From Blepharisma stoltei (taxonomy: Eukaryota > Ciliophora > Heterotrichea > Heterotrichida > Blepharismidae): 64,000 nt of DNA. The translations under genes and the position numbers were made by a program. The notes beneath the pieces were generated by a model. It was not told the DNA's origin, did no database searches, and was given only the letters and a program-made list of their open reading frames with translations. The stretch lies in the NCBI GenBank assembly GCA_914767885.1, contig CAJZBQ010000012.1:970501-1034500 (forward strand). The letters run 5' to 3'. Of this stretch, positions 10,101 to 20,514 are shown in pieces; positions within the stretch are counted from its first letter, which is position 1; each line of letters begins with the position of its first letter.

Positions 10101-10583
10101 TATACTTATTTACTAAGAATAGCCCACTAAGCATATTTGGTTGGCCGGACAATAGCTGGTTTGGCAAATTCGTTGGCATGCCATATTTTCTGGCTAACCA
10201 AATTTAAGAATGGCGAACCAAAAAATGCTCCTTAATCCCCCCCTCCGTGAGTGAACAAAACCAAAAACCCACCCTCCGTGAGTGAACAAAAATTTTTTTA
10301 ATAGAAAAAATTTTTTATGAAAAAAAATTGATATATAAGTAATAATTAGTATAAATGAAATCTCGAGCTAGTTCTGTTGATTTTAAACAAATTACGTTTT
10401 AAAACATAAATTTTCTAAATTAAATTAATATTTGCTTCTCAATTTTTGCAAATTAAGATTTTTTTAAAAATTTCCGAAAATAAATTTTTTAAAAAATAAA
10501 TTAACCCCCCTTCGTGAGTGAACAAAATTTTTTTTATTCACTCACGGAGGGTAGAGCTAGTGAGCTATTTTGGCAAGCAGGTA
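10101..10583. other. IES, 483 bp, containing a MITE
   Basis: Absent from the paralogue at 11815. Copy B reads TTGATAATCG while copy A has CTTGATA, insert, TAATCAA. Excision between the TA at 10101 and the TA at 10584 restores LDNQLLDPQD, matching IDNRSLDPQD. It contains MITE-A copy 2 plus a hairpin (AGCATATTTGGTT paired with AACCAAAAAATGCT). Confidence 0.8.
10232..10553 (+). mobile_element. MITE-A copy 2, degenerate end
   Basis: The left end TTAATCCCCCCCTCCGTGAG and internal TCCGTGAGTGAACAAAA modules are clear. The right end has decayed to GGAGGGTAGAG. It lies inside a larger IES of the decayed kelch copy, so it no longer defines the excision boundary. Confidence 0.75.
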
Positions 10584-11544
10584 TAATCAATTATTAGATC
10601 CTCAAGACTTAAAAGCAAAAACATCTGTGATTTTAAGCAGCGCCAACAGTCCTGAAATAGAGTGAGATTACAGGAGAACTTGCTCATTATATGAAAAACA
10701 GAGTTCTGCTTCTGCTCTGGATCTCCAAGAAGCTTTCCAAGGATACTTAAATGCTTATCACCAAATTTCATCTCTATATCTTATTAGAGAAGCCAACAAG
10801 AAAGCTAATTTATGTATTTATAACACTGAAAGTGAAAAAGAGATAAGAAAACCTTTGAAGTTTCCTAAGAAAGTCAACATAACCACATGCATAGCTCAGC
10901 TTCCAAATGGTAAGCTATTCTGTTTTGGCGGGATTGCTTTTACAATTTCTGACGATTTCAGTGTTATAGAACTGCCACCTGGAACACCATGCTACTTATC
11001 ATCAGCTATATATTTCAGCAAGTCTGTATATTGTTTTGGAGGATCAGTTAATGGAATTTCAACTTCAGCTTTCTCAGAAAGGTTTGACTTAGATAAAAAT
11101 CGATGATTTAAATTACCCCCAATGATGTAACGTGACTTCTGCTGCCACTGTATAGTCATTAAGAGGAACATTTTGATTGCTGGGGAAAAGAAAAATCTTA
11201 TGCTATTTTCAGTTGACCTAGACTCTTTCTCTATAATTTCATATGAATTTAACTTAGTCAGAAAGATTCTAATAAATACAGAAAGATTGTATATAATTGA
11301 ATGTAAAATGGGATTTATTTATGAAAGCGAGGCAGAAGATGCATATGATTGGAAAAAAATAGCAAAATCAGGATTACACAATAATCCTCTTCAAGTTTCA
11401 TGCACATATAAAGGAGGAATTTGCATAGGGTGCGTTCAAGATCATAGATACAATTACTGAAAGTTTAGCTTGGATATAAAAAAAGTAGTTGAACTATTAT
11501 AGCTTGCTTATTTATATAAAATAAATTCGATAATAATACTTTGC

Positions 11545-11670
11545 CCACTTAGAATTTTTTTAATGATAGATGATAAAAACACAATTAAAATATTTACGTC
11601 ATTTTGGTGAAAAATACTCAAAAACTTATTCTTTGTCTCAATGATATCAATAGAAATCCAAGAAAAATAA
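11545..11670 (+). pseudogene. duplicated 3' fragment of the 119-aa ORF
   Basis: It repeats the tail of the gene at 9570 (ATAGATGATAAAAACACAA and ATCAATAGAAATCCAAG blocks) with small indels, including an extra TTTACGTCATT. No start codon or 5' part is present. Confidence 0.6.
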
Positions 11671-11731
11671 ACAAATAATTTTAGTGTTGAATCAACCTCT
11701 AACTAAATACAAAATACTTACTCCCTATAAG

Positions 11732-13021
11732 ATGGAGCTTAAAACTCAGAATTCTCTCAAATTGCTTCAATATCAGTTTAACCAGATCGAGAAAATAATG
11801 AAGGCGGAATCATTCAAAATCAGTTTAATACAATTGATAATCGATCATTGGATCCTCAAGACTTAAAAGCAAAAACATCTGTGATTTTAAGCAGCGTCAA
11901 CAGTCCTGAAATAGAGTGAGATTACAGGAGAACTTGCTCATTATATGAAAAACAGAGTTCTGCTTCTGCCCTGGATCTCCAAGAAGCTTTTCAAGGACAT
12001 GTAAATGCTTATCACCAAATTGCTTCTTTATATCTTATTAGAGAAGTCAACAAGAGAGCTAATTTATTTATCTATGACACTGAAAGTGAAAAAGAGATAA
12101 GAAAACCTTTGAATTTTTCTAACTCCCCCTCTGTGAGCGAACAAAACCATTAGAAAAATTCCTATTTTTTGAACAAAAAATATTTTTAATAGAAAAATTT
12201 TTATAAAAAAATTTTGATATATAAATGATAATTAGTATAATGAAATCTCGAGCTAATTCTGTTTAATTTTAAACAAATCGCGTTTTAAAACATTAATTTT
12301 ACAAATTAGGATTTTTTTAAATTTTAACCGTGAGCGAATATCTTTTTGTTCGCTCACGCAGGGGAGTAAGAAAATCGACAACACTACATGCATAGCTCGA
12401 CTTCCAAATGGTAAGCTATTCTGTTTTGGCAGAAGAAAGCCTTCTGGGATTGCTTTTATAATTTCTGACGATTTCAGTGTTAGAGAACTGCCCACAGGAA
12501 CGCCACGCTATTTATCATCAGCTATATATTTCAACAAGTCTGTATATTGTTTTGGAGGATCAGTTAATGGAATTTCAACTTCAACTTTCTCAGAAAGGTT
12601 TGACTTGGATAAAAATCAATGATTTAAATTACCCCCAATGATGCAACGTGACTACTGCTGCCATTCTGTAGTATTTAAGAGGAACATTTTGATTGCTGGT
12701 GCACAGAAAAATCTTATGCTATTTTCAGCTTTCTTAGACTCTTTCACTATAATTCCATATGAATTTAACATAGCCAGAAAGATTCTTATAAATACAGAAA
12801 GATTGTATATAATTGAATGTGAAATGGGATTTATTTATGAAAGCGAGGTAGAAGATGTATATGCTTTGAAAAAAATAGCAAAATCAGGATTACGCCATTA
12901 TCCTCTTCAAGTTTCATGCACATATAATAAAGGAGGAATTTACATAGGGTGCATTCAAAATCCTAGATACAATTACTGAAAGTTTAGTTTGGATATAAAA
13001 AAAGTCGATGAAATATTATAG
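11732..13021 (+). CDS. kelch-motif protein, copy B, split by MITE
   Basis: With the MITE removed the frame is open from DPQDLKAKTS through RKPLNFSKKIDNTTC, LPNGKLFCFG, VYCFGGSVNG, DKNQW (TGA), QRDYCCHSVVFKRNILIAG and RYNYW (TGA) to TAG at 13019. Repeated FGG..W motifs indicate kelch blades, a protein-interaction beta-propeller. A one-base deletion near 11779 (ACCAGATC for ACTCAGATC in copy A) puts the first 20 codons out of frame, so it is either a sequence error or an inactivating change. Confidence 0.7.
12120..12369 (+). mobile_element. MITE-A copy 3, internally shortened
   Basis: TAA flanks both ends (12120-12122 and 12367-12369). The paralogous site in copy A has a single TAA (TTTCCTAAGAAAGTC), which demonstrates insertion with a 3-bp duplication. 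The element is about 245 bp and lacks one of the internal TCCGTGAG modules and much of the right half. Confidence 0.85.
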
Positions 13022-13274
13022 CTTGCATATTTATATAAAATAAGTTCGATAATAATACTTTGCCCACTTACTCCCTCTTATGAATTCCTTCTCCAGTTTA
13101 AAAACACTTTTTATGAAATAAACAGTTTAAGATTATTTATTAAGCTTTCTTGCTGTTTTATAGTAATCATAGTAATATTTGAGTTGACAATTATATAATT
13201 TACGCACCATAATTGATCGTTATACATCAACAAAACATAAACAGAAAAAAATATTGTCCAGGGTAGACATCTTG

Positions 13275-13570
13275 AAAATATAAACGGAGATTTGTCATTT
13301 TCGTTTTACTTCTCAAAAAAGCTGACATGTACGGTGGATGGTCAATAATGATTTTAAATATTTTAGGGATATATCAATTACTGATAGTATACTTAATATA
13401 TTCTTTTTATTTACTGTATTTTTTTGCTGCGCTATCGCCCCTGAAATATATATTTTAGATCATTACTGCCCATCCATTTTAATTTCCAAAATTAATTTGT
13501 ACTTGTCAGCTTTTTTGAAAAGTAAAAACGAAAATGGCAAATCTCCGTTTATGGTTTTAAGGTGCCTAAT
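13275..13570. repeat. inverted duplication of a gene 3' end
   Basis: The segment 13281-13345 (AAACGGAGATTTGTCATTTT to GGTGGATGGTCAATAATGAT) is repeated inverted at 13470-13553. Both arms read as protein towards each other (INGDLSFSFYFSKKL.VDGQ stop, and INGDLPFSFLLFKKADKY.MDGQ stop), so this is a palindromic gene-end duplication. Confidence 0.7.
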
Positions 13571-13777
13571 CAGGCTTATATTATATAAGGCAGGTGCCTT
13601 GTACCATATTTTTTTTGGTCGGTATTCTGCTGAGGTATAGAGATCTATTAAGGTGTACGAGTTATATTTATTTTGCTTACTTGAAATTAATTCTATACAA
13701 TCAACTTCTCTCTCAATTAAGAAATTGCTAATTCTGCATTTTGGCTGTTTCTTTTCATCCATACACTTATTTAGCAC
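13463..13777 (-). CDS. hypothetical protein, 5' end uncertain
   Basis: The open minus-strand frame reads NKCMDEKKQPKCRISNF, EREVDCIELISSKQNKY and WYKAPALYNISLIRHLKT, ending EIKMDGQ. Its last 30 codons are mirrored by an inverted fragment at 13281-13345. There is no convincing ATG; the frame is open a little upstream (SSKNPEVLNK) until a TAA, suggesting an IES or intron near 13800. Not recognised. Confidence 0.4.
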   Translation of the reverse strand: MLNKCMDEKKQPKCRISNFLIEREVDCIELISSKQNKYNSYTLIDLYTSAEYRPKKIWYKAPALYNISLIRHLKTINGDLPFSFLLFKKADKYKLILEIKMDGQ

Positions 13778-13862
13778 CTCAGGATTTTTAGAAGAAATTT
13801 TTTATTATCTGAAGCTTTTTTTAAAAAATTGTCCTTTCCTGCGATATAGAATTTTTTGGTAG

Positions 13863-14472
13863 AAATTTTATGTGCCTTTGTTTTAATGCTTTGTTATTAA
13901 AATTATAATTCTTAGGCTAATTCTTTTAAATCCTAAACAATTTGTATCGAAATTAAATTGCCAAGCTTGACAAATTTAGGGAAAAAAATTTAACACCTAA
14001 GTGCAGATACTAAATTGAGTGCTAAAACCAATTTTAAGAAAAATGAAAAAAAATAGCAAATCTTGTTGAAATACGTAATAATTATTTTATTGACACTAAT
14101 GATTCGAGTTCACATTGCTTTAAAACTATATTTCTGTGCTGTATTTCTTACTAAATGTAAAAAAGGGATTTAAATAGTCTACTAGCTATATTTAATAGAT
14201 TAAAACCTTGATAGAAGCTAATATCAATGGATTGATGATACTGATTGCTTCACTTATCTGATTGCTAAATACTTCTAAATAAAGGAGCTGGATGTTTAAT
14301 TTCTTCAGCCATGCACCTTTTTGTGCATTCCAAATGAGCTAAATAAGGAAATATAAAGTTAAAATGCTAATTGAAATAAAAATTATATTCATATCATTAA
14401 GAATTATTAAAAAAAGCTGCATTGAACTAGAGATTTAAGATTATATATTAATAGGAGTATAAATTATAAAAT
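13863..14472. other. AT-rich region, no gene seen
   Basis: About 600 bp of A/T-rich sequence with only short, stop-interrupted frames. It presumably holds the upstream region of the B-box/TPR gene. Confidence 0.4.
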
Positions 14473-16329
14473 ATGAGCACCACGAGATGCTATAAACCAG
14501 GGTGTAATCAAGAAGTTGAGATTTCATGCAGCTGCACTTCTCCTGAGATCTATTCTTGCAATGAGCACTTAAAGGAGCATTGCACATCTAAAGGCAACCA
14601 TAATTTCGACTCAATATTTTATGAGCCTGCTGAAAGCACAAAAATAGCGATCTCTAGCCTTCTTGCAGAAGAAAGTCAAAATATTGAGAAAATTAAAAGA
14701 GATATTATTACTACCTTTTATCAAACTCTTTTAACCTATGAAAATATTTTTAAAAAAACTCTAAAAGAAATCGACTCTGATATTACAAAAATGCACAGTT
14801 CTGCTGAAAAAATCTCTCAAGTAAAAAGGCTATCAAAATTCGAGAAAGATGCAGATTTAAATTTACTAGCTTTGCAGCCAAATGAAGCTGCTAAGATAGC
14901 TAAAAAAATTTTACAGAGAAATCAAATAAAAATTTCGAGCTGTTCTGCGAAATGGGAGGGAAGATTAATAAAATTTTTCGAAGTTTTGATGAAAAAATCT
15001 AGATACACTTCAAGTGAAATAATGTTTGGATTGAAAAGTCTTGAAGAGCGTCTGAACTTTGAGAAAGAGCTAATGGATATATATTCTGAGTTAAATATAT
15101 ATAAAAATATGCTTACTCCCCCCTCTGTGAGTGAACAAAAAAATTTTGTTCACTCACGGAGGGGGGGTTAATCCTTTCTTTTAAAAACAATTTATATATA
15201 AATTTTTATAAAAAAAATTTTTTTTTCGAAATTTAAAAAATCCTAATTCACAAAATTGGAAAGCAAATATTAATTTAATTTATAAAATTTATGTTTTAAA
15301 AAGCGATTCGTTCAAAATTAAAACAGAATTAGCTCTAGATTTTCATTATAATAATTATCACTTATATATCAAATTTTTTTTTTCCATAAAAAATTTTTTC
15401 TATTAAAACAATTTTTGTTCACTCACGGAGGGTGGTTTTTGGGCAAAAAATGCCGATTTTTCTAATGGTTTTGCTCACTCACGGAGGGGGGAGTTAGAGT
15501 TGATCCAACTAATGTGAATGCATACAATTGCATGGAAATATCTTCCACAATGAAAAGAGATGTGAAGAAGCATTACAATATTATAACGATGCAATTAGAT
15601 TTGATGCAAATAAAACAATTTACCATAATAATAAAGGACATGCTCTTAAAGAGCTAGGCAAAAGTGATGAAGCACTGGTCAGCTATCACGAAGCCATCAG
15701 CATTAAGCAAGATAATTCTGATTCGTACAATGGCATAGGACTTATCTTCTATGAAGAAAAGGGATATGAAGAAGCATTACAATATTACAATAAAGCAATA
15801 GAATTTGATCCTAATAGAAGAATTTATCATAAAAATAAAGGAGATGCTCTTAAACAGTTAGACAAAAAAGATGAAGCTATAAAATGCTATCAAGAAGCTG
15901 TCAGAATTGATCCAAATACTGCTAATGCATACAATTGAATGGGAATTATCTCCTATGATAAGGGAGAGTATAATGAAGCACTAGAATATTACAACATTGC
16001 AATTAACATTGATCCAAATGTAACACTTTATCTTAAAAACAAAGGAGATGCATTTGCCAAGTTATCTAAAAGAGATGAGGCAATGGAATGCTATCAAAAA
16101 GCTATCGAAGTTGATCCATATAATGCTGATGCATACAATTGCATAGGAACTCTCTTACATTATAAGGGACAGTATGAAACAGCGTTAGAATATTACTGTG
16201 TGGGCGATTGAAATAAATCCGTACTGTGCGGATTATTATATAAATAAAGGAAATACTTTTTTAAGATTAGGCAGAAAAAAAGAAGCTAAAGAGTGTTATA
16301 AAGAGGTTGAGAGAATTAATCCAAATTAA
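14473..16329 (+). CDS. B-box-like zinc protein with TPR repeats, frameshifted
   Basis: The N-terminus has a Cys/His cluster resembling a B-box (CYKPGCNQEVEISCSC, CNEHLKEHC, HNFD) followed by a coiled coil. A MITE interrupts after IYKNML. Its removal continues with RVDPTNVNAYN and then TPRs of about 34 aa (EEALQYYNDAIRFD, DEALVSYHEAISI, DEAIKCYQEAVRID, NEALEYYNIAINID, DEAMECYQKAIEVD). Two single-base frame slips, near 15533 (a missing G) and near 16200 (an extra G), interrupt an otherwise perfect TPR pattern. Either sequencing indels or early decay. A TGA Trp occurs at about 15936. Confidence 0.7.
15113..15496 (-). mobile_element. MITE-A copy 4
   Basis: TTA on both sides (15113-15115 and 15494-15496). 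Precise removal joins ATG CTT AGA GTT in frame in the B-box/TPR gene. Reverse orientation relative to copy 1. Full-length, with the right-end hairpin at its left. Confidence 0.88.
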
Positions 16330-16691
16330 GATAATGCTCTTGAAAGTTAAACAGACTCATCTTTCTGATAAATTATAAAATATTTTAAATATACTAACTT
16401 CAAAGCTTTTTATAAATATACTTATATGCAGATTTAATAAAAAACAATGCTAAGCCAGGTCTTAAATTTTATTATAAGCATTAATTAAAAAAAACTATCT
16501 ATTCTTACCCTCTTTTAAATTGAAAAAATTTTATTTTTGAGGTAAACTCATAATTTATAAATTAAGATCATTATTTCCTTGAAGGCTAAACTAATAGTAA
16601 AAAATGCTGCCTGTCGTGATCAGATCCTTATATAATGATAAAAATAGGATGTTAAATAAACAATGCCAAAACCTTTATTGGCGAAATAAAT
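16330..16691. other. AT-rich intergenic region, no gene seen
   Basis: 360 bp between the TPR gene and the next GH25 gene. The last 100 bp (AATAGTAAAAAATGCTGCCTGTC) resemble 18830-18850 upstream of the gene at 18928, so promoter DNA was duplicated with that gene. Confidence 0.5.
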
Positions 16692-17324
16692 ATGGGAGGT
16701 AAGACTTTGATAATTTTAGCTCTAGGAATTATTGCAGTACAATCTATGAATATGATTGATACAGCTGCTTTAGGATCTTATACTCAGTGGCGTTGTATTG
16801 CCCAATCTGGAGTCCCAGCTGCCATTGTCAGAGGATACACGAGTTCTGGGAATGTAGACCCTAATGTTTACCAAAATATTCAAAATGCGTTTAGTGCTTC
16901 AATAGATGTCGGGGTTTATATGTTCCCATGCTTTCCCTGTGGAAATCCAGCCCAGCAAGCTCAAGATCTAGTTACCGCTCTTCAAGGCCAAACTTATAAT
17001 TCTGTATGAATTGATGTGGAAACTTACCTGTGGTCTAGCAATGTACAAACAAATCAAGCTTTTATTACAACATTGGCAAATACATTGAAAAGTCTAGGAC
17101 AAACAGTTGGAATTTACACGAGCAGAACTGAATGGTCTACCATTGTAGGGCTTAATTGGAGTGGAGTATCATGGGCTGGCCTTTGGTATTATAATTATGA
17201 TAATCAGCAAAACTTTAATGATTTTCAACCATTTGGAGGATGGACTTCGGCTAGTATAAAACAGTATCATGGACTAACAAAGTCTAATTGTGGGATTTAT
17301 GCCAACTCTGATTATTGGCCTTAA
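16692..17324 (+). CDS. GH25 lysozyme 3 (TGA-encoded Trp before catalytic Asp)
   Basis: 210 aa, with signal peptide LIILALGIIAVQSMN. The frame crosses TGA at 17007-17009, where lysozymes 1 and 2 have TGG: SVWIDVETYLW carries the DxE catalytic pair. Read with the standard code the gene would be split exactly at the active site. It ends CGIYANSDYWP. Closest to the gene at 18928. Confidence 0.92.
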
Positions 17325-18082
17325 ATTAACACCTTCATCTAAAATATTAATTTGTTATAATTTTAATTAGAAATCATTTTAAGTTTTAAATAATAAAAAT
17401 ATATAAAATAAAGATAATTTAGAAGGGCTAGTAGACTTCTAATCCTTGAATATCTAAGCTTTACACACAATAAGCGATCTAATAGTTAAGATATTAGCTT
17501 GAGGGCCTAAAATGCACTTCTATTTAAGATTATTTATATTATTATTTTAAAATCTATGCTCTTAGCCTTTATTGAAATAATAAAACTTTTTTTTATTTGG
17601 TTATTTTAATCACTCCAAAAATTGAGCCTTGAGTTGAAAAATTAATTATTTTAAAAATAAAAATTTGATTAACTAATTACATCATTTTTGGTGAAAATAT
17701 GAATACCTATTTTTGGCTCTAAAAAGATAGCTAGTTTAAATAGCCTAATTTAAATGAAATAAGAAAATATAATATTTAGCAAGCCTCTACCTATATAACT
17801 ATACTCAGCCAAAGCATCTCAATTAAATAAAAATTAATTTCCCTCATAGTTTGTATAATTTTATTTTCTATCTAACAGATATGAAAAGATTTTATGATTT
17901 TCATTTTATTGATATACAAGCCCTGGGCTATACCGTGAAAGAATTTTCTGCCTAGGTTTCAAAGTTACTTAATCCAATTCGCTTGTGCAACTGGTCTGCA
18001 TCTAACCGAGCCGTACAGAGAATCTGTGGAAGTAGAGACTTAATAAGATTTAGCTAATTTAATGATATTGGTGAGTAATAAA
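17325..18082. other. intergenic region with IES-like motif and GC-richer tract
   Basis: Around 17700-17750 the sequence AATACCTATTTTTGGCT resembles the 52-bp IES at 530-581. A GC-richer tract at about 17920-18035 (CTGGGCTATACCGTGAAAG to GAATCTGTGG) stands out from the AT-rich background and could be a repeat or small RNA, but I cannot assign it. Confidence 0.35.
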
Positions 18083-18712
18083 ATGAAGTTTCAATCATTC
18101 TTTATGCTGTTTCTCTCTGCAGCTATAGCAGCAAGTACAACATTAGGCACAGATTCATCAAATTTGGTGTCTAGTAGTGCTTGAAAATGCTTAGCAGGCT
18201 TGGGAAGAACATATGCGATACTAAGAGGATACCAAAGTTCAGGACTTTTGGACCCAAACGCAATACAAAATATAAAAAATGCAATTTCAGGTGGCCAAAA
18301 GCAGGTTGATGTTGTTCTTTATCCTTGTTTTCCTTGCGGCAATGCTCAGGGCCAAGCCACAGTTTTAGTAGATTCTCTTAGAGGCCAAAAGTATGCGAAT
18401 ATTTGGATTGCGGTCCAAGGTAGCCAATGGTCAAGCACAGTTGGGAATAACCAGCTCTTTTTCGAGGATATGGCAGATGCAATTTTAACTCTTGGTAAAA
18501 AATTTGGAATTTACACAAGTGCTAATGATTGGGGAAATATCATGGGTGACTATAGTTATTATTCAGGATCTCCTCTATGGTATTATCATTATAACAATGT
18601 TCAAAGCTTCAGCGATTTTCAACCTTTTTCTGGATGGACTGCTCCAACGCTAAAACAATATAACGCTTCAAGCACCCTTTGTGGAACTAACGTAGGGTTA
18701 GATTGGTCTTAA
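18083..18712 (+). CDS. GH25-family protein 4, catalytic residues lost
   Basis: 209 aa. The signal peptide is MKFQSFFMLFLSAAIAAS. A TGA Trp at about 18181 lies in SSSAWKCL, where the paralogues have TGG. The fold is conserved (YAILRGYQSSGLLDPN, YPCFPCGN, KFGIYTSANDW, PLWYYHYN, CGTNVGLDWS), but the active-site segment is IWIAVQGSQW, so both acidic residues of the DxE pair are replaced (Asp to Ala, Glu to Gln). It is intact and therefore a probable pseudo-enzyme, perhaps a peptidoglycan-binding protein, rather than a pseudogene. Confidence 0.88.
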
Positions 18713-18927
18713 AATCGATATTCCTAATTAATTGGATACACATAAGATTTTTTATTTTTCTTAGTGCTTTAACTCTTACAGATATAATAAATTTGGAAAA
18801 TTATTTTTCCTAAGAGTATTGAATTAATAGTAAAAAATCCTATCAGTCATGGCCAGAAAAATCACCTTATTTAATGCTAAAATAGGATCTTAAATAATGA
18901 TGTCAATATCGTCACTGGTGAATAAAT

Positions 18928-19728
18928 ATGAGAGGTAAAGCTTTACTGATTTTAGCTTTTGCAGTCATCGTAGCGCAATCTTCACAAAGCGTTGATACAG
19001 CCGATCTAGGCTCTTTTACTCAGTGGTATTGTATTGCCGAATATCAAATCCAATCTGCAATTGTCAGAGGTTACATGAGTTCTGGGAACGTAGACCCTAA
19101 CGTTGTACCAAATATCCAAAACGCTGGAAACGCGTTTTTAACAGTCGGAGTATATATGTTCCCATGCTTTCCTTGCGGAAACCCAGCCAAGCAAGCTCAA
19201 GATCTAGTTACCGCTCTTAAAGGCCAAACTTATGATTCTATATGAATTGATGTGGAAACCTACCAATGGTCTAGCAATGTACAAGCAAATCAAGCGTTTA
19301 TTACAACATTGGCAAATACACTCAAAAGTCTAGGACAAAGTGTTGGGATTTACACGAGCAGAGCTGAATGGTCTACCATTGTAGGGCTTAATTGGAGTGG
19401 AGTATCGTGGGCTGGCCTTTGGTATTACCACTATGATAATCAACAAAATTTTATGGACTTCCAGCCTTTCGGAGGATGGGAGATGGCTGACATGAAGCAG
19501 TATCATGGACTATAGTCTGCGAGACTTTTTGGCTTGATATAAGATTACTTAAAATAAGAAATTTATCTCTGGTATTGTCAACATGGAGTTAATTTGTTAA
19601 TAGAAGACTGATTAGTAACTCCTTCATGATGCGTAGGAAGAATTGAGTTAGGGGCAGCCAAAAGGCTGCCCCAAGTTATAACTAAGTCTACTTGTGGGAT
19701 TTATGTCAACTCTGATTGGTGGCCTTAA
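18928..19728 (+). CDS. GH25 lysozyme 5, split by a 168-bp IES
   Basis: It is similar to the gene at 16692, with TGA Trp at 19243-19245 directly before IDVETYQW. The ORF appears to stop at HGL*, but the missing C-terminus (KSTCGIYVNSDWWP) follows at 19681. Excising the TA-bounded 19511-19678 gives HGLTKSTCGIY, aligned with HGLTKSNCGIY of lysozyme 3. Signal peptide ALLILAFAVIVAQSS. Confidence 0.88.
19511..19678. other. IES, 168 bp, with perfect hairpin
   Basis: Bounded by TA (GGACTA at the left, GTTATA at the right). The paralogous gene at 16692 is uninterrupted here. Near its right end is a perfect 9-bp stem GGGGCAGCC/GGCTGCCCC with an AAAA loop. Confidence 0.85.
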
Positions 19729-19947
19729 AATAAAATCTTCCTTAAAAATTGAAAAAATTAAATTTCATAGCATTTTTTAAATTAGAAAATCTTTGGAGGT
19801 TTCTATAAGTTTTATAGAATTTTGCACGATTAAAAATAAGTAGGAGTTATGATAAATTTAGAAAGGTCTAGTCGAATTTTAATAGTATTTTTATGGAAAT
19901 TTTGTTGCGGTGAGCGTCTTAATATTCCAAATAATATACGCAAAGAC

Positions 19948-20277
19948 TGACTCCCCGTGAGTGAACAAAAAAATTTTGTTCACTCACGGAGGGGGGTTAA
20001 TTTTTTTTTCGAAATTTAAAAAAATCCTAATTTGCAAAAATTGGGAAGCAAATATTAATTTAATTTAAAAAATTTATGTTTTAAACGCAATTTGTTTAAA
20101 ATTAAACAGAATTAGCTCTAGATTTCATTATACTAATTATCACTTATATATCAAATTTTTTTTTTCCATTAAAAATTTATCTATTAAAAAAATTTTTGTT
20201 CACTCACGGAGGGTGGGTTTTTGGGGCAAAAAATAGCAATTTTTCTAATGGTTTTGTTCACCGGAGGGGGGGAGTGA
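19948..20277 (-). mobile_element. MITE-A copy 5, TGA target duplication
   Basis: Full MITE structure, but flanked by TGA on both sides (GACTGACTCCCC and GGGGAGTGAGTT) instead of TTA or TAA. Intergenic, between lysozyme 5 and the GH25 pseudogene. Slightly decayed at the right TIR. Confidence 0.85.
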
Positions 20278-20514
20278 GTTTTTTTATTGAGGAATAATTT
20301 GGTATTCAATTTAAATGCATTTATAGGCTGTTTTTATTTCCAAAGTTCTTATAAAAACAGAAGCCCTTCTTAAAATAGTAAAATTTCTTCTCTATATTCG
20401 GATAAAGAATTTCATTTTCATTTTTGATTTTGATTTAAAAAATCTTTATAAATATAAATTATTATTATTATTATTCTAGTGATTTGAAAAGCCAAGCTCA
20501 ATATGTTGTAGACT

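Larger units (their letters stand above)
9991..11502 (+). pseudogene. kelch-motif protein, copy A, decayed
   Basis: It starts MELKTQNSLKLLHSQLN with a TGA Trp. After removal of the 483-bp insert it runs in frame through CSLYEKQSSASALDLQE, LPNGKLFCFGG and VYCFGGSVNG (kelch FGG blades). The frame then meets TAA in PPMM*R, where copy B has CAA (Gln), and a further frame slip follows (CACTGTATAGTCA against CATTCTGTAGTA). The downstream part still a aligns to its end, RYNYW with TGA. Likely a pseudogene or a truncated protein. Confidence 0.75.
9820..13060 (+). repeat. tandem duplication of a kelch-gene unit
   Basis: Unit 1 (about 9820-11520) and unit 2 (about 11545-13060) align along their length, from the tail of the 119-aa ORF through the whole kelch gene to the shared run of sequence after the stop (TAAAATAA.TTCGATAATAA). 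The copies differ by an IES with a MITE in unit 1, a MITE in unit 2, and point changes that break each copy differently. The paired copies provide natural empty-site controls. Confidence 0.85.

Noticed and set aside
18083-18712. Lysozyme 4 as a pseudogene
   Set aside because: It has no stop or frameshift and keeps fold residues; only the catalytic pair is replaced.
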